From Accumulibacter sp. (GTDB taxonomy: Bacteria > Pseudomonadota > Gammaproteobacteria > Burkholderiales > Rhodocyclaceae): a stretch of 64,000 nt of DNA. Below, one piece after another: positions 48,221-57,131 of the stretch; the stretch's first letter is position 1; each line of letters starts with the position of its first letter. Below the pieces are notes generated by a model, which saw only the letters and a program-made list of their open reading frames with translations, was not told where the DNA came from and did no database searches. The position numbers were made by a program, and so were the translations under genes. The DNA lies in assembly GCA_024235715.1 (NCBI GenBank), contig JACKLW010000010.1, positions 124,001 to 188,000 on the forward strand. The letters are read 5' to 3'.

Positions 48221-50329
48221 TCAGTTCACGTCGCCTTCCCGCCGCTCGGCCAGGTCCGCGAATTCGGGGTGACGTTCGATGAAGCTGGCCACATACGAAC
48301 AGCGCGGGACGATCTTCCAGTGCCGTTGCCGCGCCTCGTTCAGCGCGAATCTGACCAGTTCAGCGGCTATCCCATGTCCACGAAGTTCGTCGGGCACGAA
48401 GGTGCGATTGAGAATCACGCGGTCTCCCTCGAAAAGGTAGCTCACCGATGCCGGACGGCCATCGCCTACCTGCGATTCGAAGCGCTGGCGCGCAACATCG
48501 TGCGCAACCGGAGGCAGTGGCGTGTTGGTGGTCGATGTCGGCGTGCCGATTTCGGGGGAGGCAACCGGTCTGCGGCGGTTCCAGTCGTCCTGCACCTGCG
48601 CCCTGAGCGCACGCGCCGAGCACAGCAACAGAATCTGTTGCGCGAGCTTTTCTGCCTGCTTTACGTCGATCGAGCGGATCGCGTGCCTGATTTCCAGAAG
48701 CCGGCCGACACTGACGCTGAAACTTCGGAAACCCAGGCCGATCAGTAGCTTGGTATAGGCGGGGTCACTGGCAATTTCGCCGCACAGGGAGATCGGAGTT
48801 CCCTTGCTCCCGGCCACACTTGCCAGGTTGGCGAGCACCCGGACGACCGCCGGATGCAGGGGATCGTAGGTGGACGCCATTTCGCCGCGAATCCGGTCAG
48901 CCGCCAGCAGGAACTGGACGAGGTCGTTGGTGCCGACGCTGAAGAAATCGACTTCGTCGGCGAGGTGCCCGACGAGGATTGCCGCGGACGGCGTTTCGAT
49001 CATCGCGCCGATGGGAATGCGACCATCGAAGGCATCACCCGCGGCGGCGAGTTCCTCTTTGGCCTTATCGATTGCCGCCTTGGCCGCGCGGAGTTCGTCG
49101 ATGCCGTCGATCATCGGCAGGAGAATGGAGACGCGATGCGAGGCACTCAGTCGAAGGATGGCCCGCAGTTGCGTATGCAGCAGGGTCGGATGGGCGAGCA
49201 GCAGCCTGGTGCCCCGACAGCCCATCGCCGGATTGGCTTCGCGTGGCAGCGGGAAATAGCTGAGCGGTTTGTCACTGCCGACATCGAGAACACGGATCAC
49301 CGTTTCCGCTCCTTGCAGGTGATCGGCCGTGGCGCGGTAGAACTGGTACTGCTCATCTTCCGAAGGGAAATGATCCTGCACCAGGAAGACGAACTCGGTA
49401 CGGTACAATCCGGCGCCATCGGCCTTGACGTTCGCCGCCGCCAGCGCATCGGCGGTCTGTCCGATGTTGGCGCAGAGCCTGATTTCGACGCCATCGCGGG
49501 TGACCGTCGGAAGACCGACCAGGCTCTTCAAGACACCCTGATGCGCCTGCAGATCGGCCTCCAGTTGATCGTACTTGCGTAGAATGCTGGCCTGCGGGTT
49601 GATGAAGGCGCGTCCGGCCAGAGCATCGACCAGCACCAGATCGCCCGCGCGGATCTTCCGGGTGGCGTCCGGCACCTGCACCAGCGTGGCGATGCCGAGC
49701 GAGCGGGCAAGAATGGTGGCGTGCGCCGTGAGCCCGCCTCGTTCGACAATCAAGCCACGCACGCCCTGGCCTTCCAGGCGCGCAACCACCGAGGCGAGAA
49801 TTTCGCTGGTGACGATTACGCATCCCTCGTGAACAACGGGAACATCTGGCAGCCCGCTTTCGGCCAGGTGATCGAGGAGGCGTCTGCCGACGTCGTACAG
49901 ATCGGCGGCGCGCTCGCGGAAGTAGGGATCTTCGAGGCGACGGAAAAATTCCATCAATTGCTTGATCGCTTTCTCGACCGCCGCCTCGACGTTCATCCGG
50001 TCTTCGACGCAAAGCGCGCGCACCGCATCGCGCAGTTGCACATCACGCAGGAGGAGGATCTGCGCTTCGAAGATGTCGGCCTCATCCTTCCCCAAGGTCC
50101 GCCGGACGCTCTCCTGGACTTCCCGCAGTTTCCCCTCGGCAGCGACCACCGCGGCATCGAAACGGTCGACCTCACCTTGTGCCTCCGCCTCGCTCACCTG
50201 CCGCACCGGAACGGCGGTCTGCGTTCGGGCGCAATCGCAAAGCAGCGCTGGTCCGCGGGCAAGACCCGACGACGCCACCTCGCCGAGGAGCATCAGTGGG
50301 GAGGGCTGCGTGTCGTCAGTGCTGTTCAT
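48221..50329 (-). CDS. ptsI: PTS enzyme I (PEP-protein phosphotransferase) with a C-terminal GNAT domain
   Basis: About 702 aa. Residues 15-575 are a complete enzyme I: swivelling phospho-His in GGLTAHATILAR (His about 203), PEP-binding barrel with DGAGLYRTEFVFL, RVLDVGSDKPLSYFP, FFSVGTNDLVQFLLA, and active Cys in ISLCGEIASDP. No N-terminal GAF, so PtsI- rather than PtsP-type. The last ~90 residues (about 610-698) are an Acetyltransf_CG-like GNAT fold: YLFEGDRVILNRTFVPDELR, GHGIAAELVRFAL, then IVPRCSYVASFIERHPEFADL. The ATG at 50329 is preferred over GTG 50341 because GAGGTG sits upstream. No HPr or EII gene is adjacent. Confidence 0.9.
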   Translation of the reverse strand: MNSTDDTQPSPLMLLGEVASSGLARGPALLCDCARTQTAVPVRQVSEAEAQGEVDRFDAAVVAAEGKLREVQESVRRTLGKDEADIFEAQILLLRDVQLRDAVRALCVEDRMNVEAAVEKAIKQLMEFFRRLEDPYFRERAADLYDVGRRLLDHLAESGLPDVPVVHEGCVIVTSEILASVVARLEGQGVRGLIVERGGLTAHATILARSLGIATLVQVPDATRKIRAGDLVLVDALAGRAFINPQASILRKYDQLEADLQAHQGVLKSLVGLPTVTRDGVEIRLCANIGQTADALAAANVKADGAGLYRTEFVFLVQDHFPSEDEQYQFYRATADHLQGAETVIRVLDVGSDKPLSYFPLPREANPAMGCRGTRLLLAHPTLLHTQLRAILRLSASHRVSILLPMIDGIDELRAAKAAIDKAKEELAAAGDAFDGRIPIGAMIETPSAAILVGHLADEVDFFSVGTNDLVQFLLAADRIRGEMASTYDPLHPAVVRVLANLASVAGSKGTPISLCGEIASDPAYTKLLIGLGFRSFSVSVGRLLEIRHAIRSIDVKQAEKLAQQILLLCSARALRAQVQDDWNRRRPVASPEIGTPTSTTNTPLPPVAHDVARQRFESQVGDGRPASVSYLFEGDRVILNRTFVPDELRGHGIAAELVRFALNEARQRHWKIVPRCSYVASFIERHPEFADLAERREGDVN

Positions 50330-50365
50330 GGGCGTGATCACCTCGTGGACGCCGGGGAATGACGA

Positions 50366-51517
50366 TCATTCCGCCGCGAGTGCTTCGGAAAAGTCTTCGA
50401 GCAGGTCTTGCGCATCCTCGATGCCTGCAGAAACGCGCAACAGGCCGTCGCTGATGCCGGCGCGCTCTCGCTCGGCCGCCGTCATGGTGCGGTGCGTACT
50501 GCGACTGGGAACGCAGATCAGGCTTTCCACGCCGCCGAGGCTCAAGGCCGGCATGACGATACGCAGCCGGCTCAACAAGCGATCCAGCTGTTCGGGTTGA
50601 CGCAGCTCGAACGACAGCATGCCGCCAAACCCGCGCATCTGGCGCGCCGCGACGGCGTGATCGGGATGTGCGGCCAGGCCCGGATAATTGACTTTGGACA
50701 CCGCCGGATGCGAGACGAGGAAACGTGCCAGCGCCTCGGCATTCTCATTATGCCGTTGCACGCGCAGGGCCAGCGTCTTCAGTCCACGTTCCAGCAGGGA
50801 ACAGGCGTGCGCATCCAGCATGCCGCCGAAGTTGACGGCACTCGCAGTCACGCGGCTGACGATTTCTGCGCTGGCGACGACCACGCCCGCGTTCACGTCG
50901 CTGTGGCCGTTGAGATACTTGGTCGCGCTGTGGATGACCGCATCGATTCCCAGCGGAATCGGGTTCTGGTTGATCGGCGTGGCGAAAGTGTTGTCGATGA
51001 CCGTCAAGACGCCGTGGTGTTTGCCGAGCGCAGCCAGCTCGGCCAGATCCACACAATGGAGCAGCGGATTCGACGGCGATTCGACGTAGATCAGCCGCGT
51101 CTCGGGTCGCAAGGCAGCGGCGAACTCGGCCACGTTCGCCCCCCAGGAAAGCTGCACGCCGAGCCGCGGCAGTTCGCTGCCGATCAGCCGCATGCTGCCG
51201 CCGTAGAGATCGTTCTGGAAGATTGCATGCTCGCCAGGTTTCAGATACGCGAGCAGCAAGGTGGAGATCGCCGCCATGCCCGAGGCGAAGACGAGCGCCG
51301 CCTCGCCTTTTTCGAGCGCTGCCAGCTTGCGGTTGATCACCTGCTGGTTGGGCGTGTTGAAGTAACGCGGGTAGATGTTCGCATTGGCCGGATTGGGGAA
51401 CGCGTAGGCCGTGGACGTGAAGATGGGGCTGCACGCGCCGCCAGTGGCCTGATCCCGATGCGTGCCGGCGTGGACGCAGAGTGTCGACAGGCCGTGGGTA
51501 TGTGGGTCAGAAGTCAT
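50366..51517 (-). CDS. Gamma-class PLP transsulfuration enzyme (cystathionine gamma-synthase/lyase or methionine gamma-lyase type)
   Basis: 383 aa. PLP-binding Lys200 in SATKYLNGHSDV, phosphate-loop block FASGMAAIS, ESPSNPLL and C-terminal LGGVESLICVPSRSTHR. The exact reaction (synthesis or cleavage of a C-S bond in cystathionine, homocysteine or methionine) cannot be assigned from motifs. Divergent from a MarR-type regulator. Confidence 0.87.
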   Translation of the reverse strand: MTSDPHTHGLSTLCVHAGTHRDQATGGACSPIFTSTAYAFPNPANANIYPRYFNTPNQQVINRKLAALEKGEAALVFASGMAAISTLLLAYLKPGEHAIFQNDLYGGSMRLIGSELPRLGVQLSWGANVAEFAAALRPETRLIYVESPSNPLLHCVDLAELAALGKHHGVLTVIDNTFATPINQNPIPLGIDAVIHSATKYLNGHSDVNAGVVVASAEIVSRVTASAVNFGGMLDAHACSLLERGLKTLALRVQRHNENAEALARFLVSHPAVSKVNYPGLAAHPDHAVAARQMRGFGGMLSFELRQPEQLDRLLSRLRIVMPALSLGGVESLICVPSRSTHRTMTAAERERAGISDGLLRVSAGIEDAQDLLEDFSEALAAE

Positions 51518-51631
51518 CGGGTTCAGTCGAGTCGCCTTTGCCGGTGGTTACCGCGGGATGAGGCATTTGTTGCCCGGAGAAGTTCGCGAGATGACGCGCC
51601 CGGGCAACTTGCCATTGCGTCCAGCCAACTA

Positions 51632-51646
51632 TATCATGCCGTGATA
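51632..51646. promoter_or_regulatory. Dyad operator between the transsulfuration gene and marR
   Basis: TATCA-TGCCG-TGATA, a perfect 5-bp inverted repeat with a 5-base centre, 28 bp before the MarR-type start. Its size and position fit a MarR-family site controlling the regulator and perhaps the divergent enzyme gene. Confidence 0.5.
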
Positions 51647-51674
51647 CAAAACGCGGAAAGGCGACTCGCAGGAA

Positions 51675-52094
51675 ATGTCGGAGCAACGCATATCCAAGGC
51701 GGATTTCGAAACGCTGGCCCACTTCCGCTACCAGCTGCGCCGCTACCTGCGTTTCAGCGAAGATCTGACGCAGCGGGCTGGAATCACGCCCTTGCAGTAC
51801 CTGTTGATGCTCCAGATAAAAGGCTTTCCCGGGCGCGAGTCGGCGAACGTCGGCGAACTCGCCGAACGCCTGCAGGCGAAGCATCATGGCGTCGTGTCGC
51901 TGATTTCTCGGTGCGAGGTCGCCGGACTGGTACGACGTAGCGTCAGCAGCAGCGACCGGCGACAGGTGGACGTGCAGCTGACAAGGAAAGGCAACGAATG
52001 CGTTGAGCAGCTGGCAGGCCTTCATCGGCGTGAGCTCCTGTCCTTGCAGGGAACATTCACCGTGCCCGACGTGACGACGCTCGGCCGGGAGTAG
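51675..52094 (+). CDS. MarR-family transcriptional regulator
   Basis: 139 aa winged-helix protein. LTPLQYLLMLQI-like recognition region (ITPLQYLLMLQIKGFPG), NVGELAERLQAKHHGVVSLISRC as the helix-turn-helix and SSSDRRQVDVQLTRKG as the wing. Probably an autoregulated repressor; the divergent PLP enzyme is the likely partner. Confidence 0.87.
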   Translation: MSEQRISKADFETLAHFRYQLRRYLRFSEDLTQRAGITPLQYLLMLQIKGFPGRESANVGELAERLQAKHHGVVSLISRCEVAGLVRRSVSSSDRRQVDVQLTRKGNECVEQLAGLHRRELLSLQGTFTVPDVTTLGRE

Positions 52095-52239
52095 CCATGA
52101 GCAACCGCGAATTGGCACAGCCGCCAGCGATCGCCCCCGGTTTTGCACAGTCTGGCGGCGGCGCTGCAAACCGTCGGGCAAGGACCGGCGACCTGCCGTC
52201 GGCTGGCTTAATTCGACCAACTGGAAAAGGAGTTCGAGG

Positions 52240-52686
52240 ATGCAGGCGACAGCCGACTTGGCACAGGTAAAGTTTGATCTGTTCCGAGCGATCGTGGCAC
52301 AAGCAGCGGACGTGATCATCTTCGCCGACTGCCAGGGCGCGATCCGCGTCTGGAATCGCGGCGCTGAAACCGTGTTCGGCCATTCCGCTGCCGAAGTTCT
52401 CGGCGAGAGCCTGGACCTGATCATCCCGGAGCGGCTCCGGAAAGCACATTGGGACGGCTTTCACAAAGCCGTCAACAGCGGCCAGACAAAGTACCAGAAT
52501 CAGGTACTTACGACCAGGTCGATGCACAAGGACGGGAGCAGGCTCTACGTGGAACTGAGCTTCGGACTGGTCAGGGACGGCAACGGCGGGATCGTCGGTT
52601 CGCTGGCCATCGGCCGCGATTGTACGGCCCGCCACCTCAAGACAGTCGCGCAGTCTGCCGCGAGCTGCGCGAAGCAAGCCGAGTGA
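52240..52686 (+). CDS. Single PAS-domain protein
   Basis: 148 aa. One PAS fold: ADVIIFADCQGAIRVWNRGA, EVLGESLDLIIPERLR, and SRLYVELSFGLVRD with a PAC-like end (GIVGSLAIGRDCTARH). No output domain. AAAGGAG precedes the ATG. The TGA overlaps the GTG start of the hemerythrin gene, so the two likely act together in redox or oxygen sensing. Confidence 0.85.
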   Translation: MQATADLAQVKFDLFRAIVAQAADVIIFADCQGAIRVWNRGAETVFGHSAAEVLGESLDLIIPERLRKAHWDGFHKAVNSGQTKYQNQVLTTRSMHKDGSRLYVELSFGLVRDGNGGIVGSLAIGRDCTARHLKTVAQSAASCAKQAE

Positions 52687-53231
52687 CCGCCAACATTCCG
52701 GGGTGGGCCGCGCCGACCGTCGCAAGGGAGGCGCCTCTGGAGATGCTGTCTGCGTGCCACGGCAGGATTGGAGCGCAATGCGCGACCTTGCGGCGCCTGC
52801 TTCCGCACCTGCTCGCCCACGGTGTCGACGGCGAGGCGCGCAGGGCTGCAATCAGGGTAATGCGCTACTTCGACACCGCCGCCGTGCAACATCATGCCGA
52901 TGAGGAAGATGATCTCTTCCCGGCGCTGATCGAGTCCATGGCCGGATCGGACGCCATCTGCCTGCGCGAAATGATCGACGGCCTGAAAACCGAGCACCGT
53001 GCGCTCGAAGCGTGCTGGCAACAGCTGCGCGGCATCCTCGAACGACTGGCGGCAGGAGAGTGCGTGTCACTCGTCGCCGACGACGTCGAAGCTCTGGCAG
53101 TTCGCTATGCGCGCCACATCGAGTACGAGGAAAAGGAACTCCTGCCAATGGCGGCGCGTTTGCTGAGCGACGATGATCTGGATCGCATCGGACGCGCGAT
53201 GCGCGCGCGGCGCGGAATCGACGAGGTTTAG
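52683..53231 (+). CDS. Hemerythrin-like diiron protein
   Basis: 182 aa from GTG 52683 (GTGA overlap with the PAS gene); an internal start would drop the conserved PLEMLSACHGRI block with His26. Further ligands: HHADEEDDLFP (His70/71, Glu74/75), TEHRALE (His105) and RHIEYEEKELLP. This matches the DUF-type hemerythrin domain proteins linked to oxygen, NO or redox sensing, fitting the nearby nirS/nnrS. Confidence 0.85.
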   Translation: MTANIPGWAAPTVAREAPLEMLSACHGRIGAQCATLRRLLPHLLAHGVDGEARRAAIRVMRYFDTAAVQHHADEEDDLFPALIESMAGSDAICLREMIDGLKTEHRALEACWQQLRGILERLAAGECVSLVADDVEALAVRYARHIEYEEKELLPMAARLLSDDDLDRIGRAMRARRGIDEV

Positions 53232-53429
53232 GCGATAAGCTCGGGTACGCGCGCGCAATGCCCGGCTGCCAACAAGCGCCGAGCGTTTCGTCTGCGCATC
53301 CGCCGCGGATCAAGCGGCCCGCCGCTCCCCCTGCTTCCACCGATCGCCGACTGTCACCGTTTGATCATCCCTCCTGTCAATGCCTGCCCGACGCCTGCCA
53401 CCGGCCTGCAGCCGCGTGCGAACGCTTGT

Positions 53430-53861
53430 TCACTTCAATAGTGATGGGGCCACAGACCGAATTTCATGCCCGTTGTCAGCGCGTGGTCTGCCAACACGAT
53501 TGACCCTGGCCAGACGTGCTTCACTGCGACTCCCTCGCGAAGTACGCCGCCGCCCTTTTTTTACGATCTCGTTGTCCACCCGCAGCGGTGCCAAGCCGCT
53601 GCGCAGGCGGCTCAGTTCGGCCTGTGCCTCTTCAACCTGCACAGCTGTCGTCCGCTTGACCAGCGGATTGCCACGCCGTGCCCGCCGTACCCAGTTGCCC
53701 AGCGTCTTCGGCGAAATATCCAGGCTGTGCGACACATCGGTCGCCGTTCGCCCGACTTCGATCGCTTGCCGAACCGCCGCGTCCCGGAACTGCGTCGTAT
53801 GGGTGCGCTGCGGTATCCTCGTTGTCATCTCGCGTTCCTCCATGAAGCCGTAGAACCGCAC
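53430..53861 (-). pseudogene. IS3-family orfA remnant, frameshifted, with no orfB
   Basis: The first ~100 residues show an IS3-type orfA helix-turn-helix (TTQFRDAAVRQAIEVGRTAT, DISPKTLGNWVRRAR) and the start of its leucine-zipper part (AQAELSRLRSGLAPLRVDNE). At a run of seven T (53556-53562, A7 on the coding strand) two extra G bases follow, so the normal ending (RAAAYFARESQ, then stop) is in another frame. Only about 28 codons follow before a stop where orfB should be; the element is truncated. Confidence 0.7.
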
Positions 53862-53946
53862 TTCATGACGTCCGCTTTATGGGGGCAAGCTCAAACTGCC
53901 AAGGCCGGCGCCCGTTGCACACGAAACGGCATAGACCCACGCACGG

Positions 53947-55605
53947 TCACGCCCATGATCCGACCTGTGGAATGGCATACCCGAGGTCAGCCAGCATTTC
54001 ACTCAACTCGGGCAGTGCCGTCGCGAAGCATTCGCCGCGATCATCGTCGAGCTCTTGGGTATACCTCAGGAATGACGACAGCGCCCTCTCATCGTGATGT
54101 GCATCCAAGTTGGCTTGCAGACGCGCAACATACAGGTTCAGTGTTGGGAGTTCACGGGGACAGGCGGGCATTTCTCGGCGTTCGCGAAGCCGGTGCAGCG
54201 CGACTTCACGAATCCGCCGCGGCAAGACCTCAACTGCCAGAAAAGACGGGTGATCGAGGACAGTTCCGCCGGGAGAGATGCCGCGCTCTCGAGCAAAGTC
54301 AAACAGCGCACAAATATCGAGCAAATTGTATGCTTGCAAGGTTGGCGCCATCCTCATCGCAATATTTGGCAACTCCCGAAGTCGAGCTATCGCATCCACA
54401 ACGACTGTCTGCTTGCAGCCGTGGCGGATGTACTCTCCTGTTCGACCGACGCCGTCTAGGCTCAAGGCGATATCTGCCCGCTTAAAGCGTCTCAATCTAT
54501 CGAAATCCGCTTCTTCGAACTTCGTTCCGTTCGTCGTAATATTAAGAAACAGATTATCTGCGCGGCCATCCGAGATAAGCATGTCCAGAATGTCACGAGT
54601 CTGCTTCGAGGCCATCGGCTCGCCGCCGACCAGAACCAGTCGGCCAAGTTCCTGCGCATTGGCTATTAACTGCGCCTCCACGTTGGAGGCCATATTATAC
54701 CAACGCCTGGTTTTTTTCGGAAAAGAGACCGCAATCGCTATAGAATATGTTCGAATACGTCGTACAGTCTTTTCATCGTTGGGTCTGCCAAGTGCAACGA
54801 GCGTAAGGCTTAGGAGTCCTCCATAGTCCGCAATCGAGGAAAAATTCATTCTTGCCGGACTTCTGGCGAGCGAAATCTGGCCTATCAAGATGTTATCTGC
54901 TTTGATATTCAGCACCCATTCACCAGCAAGCGACGGCTGGTGGACGACGACTATTTCCCGAACAATGGCACCCTCAGGGAGTCGAATCTGCGTCCCGTTC
55001 ATCACGTCAATATAAGGTGCGCCATTTTCATCGTTCTCGACGCTGCCGAGATGCTTGTAGATCGCACCGACGCGACGTGTGAGCAACACTTCCTGTGGCT
55101 TGGCCATGATTTCGAACGGCGCTGTCTCGCGAGGACGCCACCGAGACTGCACCTTGTCCGCCGCAATACTGGAACTATAAAGACCGCTACACATTCGACA
55201 CCGGAGATTGCAGGCGTTACCAAGATGCAGGTCAAAATCAACCGGGTAGTCCGCCAGAAAGTTCCTCCTGTTGGCGTCAGCGACGAGTTCATCGAGAGTC
55301 ATCTTCCCAGGATTGAGGAAACCATTACGCCAATCGGCGAGGGTTCTGGTCCTCACAGAACCACCGACCAGTTCTTCATCACGATAGCAACTCGAGCATT
55401 CGGGAATGGTTTCACCGGAAAGCATCTTTTGGCGTATCTGCTTGTAATAGTCGCCATTCCAAATACCGCTGAAGTCTCGCGACTCGATCGACTCGACAGC
55501 ACCGTCGCGTTTTGCATATCCCAAAGCGCGACAACACAGTTTGACTGCGCCATTTGGAGCGATTGCCACGTGGTTGAATGCTCTGATGCAGAATGACCGG
55601 TTCAT
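53947..55605 (-). CDS. Twitch-domain radical SAM protein with a large internal insert
   Basis: 552 aa from the ATG at 55605 (AGAGAGAA upstream); an in-frame start at 55710 is possible. N-terminal twitch-like cluster site: Cys6, Cys24/25, and CSSCYRDE (70-77). Radical SAM motif C132-N-L-R-C136-R-M-C139, then GGEP at 327-330, about 190 residues later, with beta-rich sequence (about 180-295) in between. Such proteins modify peptides or proteins through a 5'-deoxyadenosyl radical; the substrate is unknown and no precursor peptide is evident. Base composition is clearly lower in GC than its neighbours, and it lies between two insertion-sequence remnants, suggesting transfer. Confidence 0.8.
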   Translation of the reverse strand: MNRSFCIRAFNHVAIAPNGAVKLCCRALGYAKRDGAVESIESRDFSGIWNGDYYKQIRQKMLSGETIPECSSCYRDEELVGGSVRTRTLADWRNGFLNPGKMTLDELVADANRRNFLADYPVDFDLHLGNACNLRCRMCSGLYSSSIAADKVQSRWRPRETAPFEIMAKPQEVLLTRRVGAIYKHLGSVENDENGAPYIDVMNGTQIRLPEGAIVREIVVVHQPSLAGEWVLNIKADNILIGQISLARSPARMNFSSIADYGGLLSLTLVALGRPNDEKTVRRIRTYSIAIAVSFPKKTRRWYNMASNVEAQLIANAQELGRLVLVGGEPMASKQTRDILDMLISDGRADNLFLNITTNGTKFEEADFDRLRRFKRADIALSLDGVGRTGEYIRHGCKQTVVVDAIARLRELPNIAMRMAPTLQAYNLLDICALFDFARERGISPGGTVLDHPSFLAVEVLPRRIREVALHRLRERREMPACPRELPTLNLYVARLQANLDAHHDERALSSFLRYTQELDDDRGECFATALPELSEMLADLGYAIPQVGSWA

Positions 55606-55791
55606 TTTCTCTCTGCTAGTGTTTCGCGAGACATGCGCTTGTTGGAGGACGTATGTCGTTTCGTGGGGAGTCGCGTTCCCAATGCTCTGAACCTGGCGCG
55701 CGATTAGCATATTCGCGGCGGTGGACCAGGAAAGGTGGCCGCACCTTGCAGCGGCACTGGGCAGGATCCATATCTCGATGATGTCGAATAA

Positions 55792-55819
55792 ATTGTATAT
55801 GCTATGACCTTCGTGTCAA
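55792..55819 (-). promoter_or_regulatory. Sigma-70 type promoter upstream of the radical SAM gene
   Basis: On the minus strand: TTGACA at 55819-55814, 16 bp, then TACAAT at 55797-55792, close to consensus. Predicted start near 55785, about 180 nt before the ATG at 55605. Confidence 0.55.
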
Positions 55820-55826
55820 CAACGTT

Positions 55827-55846
55827 TAGTAATCGCTGATTTACTA
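55827..55846. repeat. Inverted repeat TAGTAA-N8-TTACTA at the IS630 border
   Basis: Perfect 6-bp arms with an 8-base centre in an AT-rich stretch between the radical SAM promoter and the IS630 element. It may be an operator or part of the insertion end; I cannot decide. Confidence 0.4.
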
Positions 55847-55849
55847 ATT

Positions 55850-56930
55850 TTTGCATATGAAATGTCACAGAGCAGCATATTGACACTCGGGCTGGCGAAA
55901 GAACGAACTCACCAGTTGTGGCAATTTCTGGATTCGGCGCAAGGCGCCGAGGGCAAGTCTCTTCATTTCATCCTTGTGTTGCACCAACTGCCGGGCAACC
56001 TGCCGCTTCACGTGCGTCCAGACCTGCTCGTCGGGATTCAACTGCGGCGAATAAGGCGGCAGGTAGAACAGTTTGAGGCGTCCCTGTTGCGCCTCGACGA
56101 AAGCCTTGATCAGCCTGGCCTTGTGAATCGGGTGGCCATCAACGATCAGAAAGACCGGTTTGTCGGCCCCGATCAGCAAGCGCATGACGAATTCCCGGAA
56201 GACTTCGGCATTGACCCACCCATCATGCAGCATTAAGAAAAAATTGCCGCGCGGACTCACCGCCGAGATCATGTTCAACGAGAAACGCCGCCCGGTGACT
56301 TCAACCACCGGCGTTTGGCGTTTCGGCGCCCAAGTGCTCCCCGTCTGGCAGTCCGAGCGAATGCCCGATTCATCCGCGACGTAGATCGTTGCTCCCAGCG
56401 CCTGGGCTTCGGCCCGAATAGCCGGGTAGGTTTCGGCTTCCCACTGCCGAACCAGCGTGGCATCCTGTTGCCAGGCTTGGTACAGCGGTTTTGGGCGCTG
56501 AAGCCAAGAATCTTCATGATGCGGCTCACCGAAGCCGGGGAGAGCTTCTTGCCGAACTCGCGCTCAATCAGGGCTGCGATCAGCGAAAGCGTCCACAAGC
56601 CAGAAGCAAACTTGAACTGCATTGGAGTGTTGTCACGAACCGCTTTTGCCAGCCAACGCAATTCATCGGTACTGACCTTCGGCGGCCGTCCCGGAATCGG
56701 TTTGGCAAGCAAAGCATTCCGGCCGCCATTGGCGAGGTCCGCCAACCAGCGAAATACGCTGCGCACATTGACGCCACAGGCTGCCGCAACACTCGTCACG
56801 TCCTGCCCCTCACGAATTGCCTTGATCGCTTGCTGACGCAGTACCTGCAAGGCACCGTGATCCAGCTTGCGGCCATCCGAAGTTCTCTTGCATTTCATGG
56901 CCGTTTTGTCTCATGGTTATGACAACACTT
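55850..56930 (-). mobile_element. IS630-family insertion sequence, transposase split by a frameshift
   Basis: The transposase is present in two minus-strand frames (56275-56898 and 55865-56308). The ends show imperfect similarity as inverted repeats (left near 55853, right near 56930), roughly ATG-N2-ACA-NAN-C in common after a CATA. The exact ends are not fixed. Confidence 0.6.
55865..56898 (-). pseudogene. IS630 transposase, frame broken once
   Basis: N-terminal half: helix-turn-helix (DVTSVAAACGVNVRSVFRWL), then LSPASVSRIMKILGFSAQ. After that the normal sequence (KPLYQAWQQDATLV..., VADESGI with the first catalytic Asp) continues only in the neighbouring frame. The switch fits one missing A in an A-run (T4 on the + strand at 56489-56492). 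The C-terminal half holds FLIVDGHPIHKA and LPPYSPQLNPDE, giving the remaining DDE residues. Either inactivated or made by programmed frameshifting, which some IS630 elements use. Confidence 0.75.
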
Positions 56931-57131
56931 TCTAACCACTTGGTAACAGCGCCAGCAGGCCGAGGCTCGCCGTACCTGCCAGTTCTTCAATGCCTGCAGC
57001 GCGACGCCTGCCTCGCTGAGGACAATCGGTCAGCAGGAGGCATCACGACAGCGAAGGTTGGGCTGGCGCGAAGTACGGCAGACCGACGCGGAACCCGCGG
57101 TTCGACTCGACTGCCGGTCGCTCCGATCATT

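Noticed and set aside
53466-54485. Long + strand open frame opposite the IS3 remnant and radical SAM gene
   Set aside because: Antisense to better supported coding sequence with no domain pattern.
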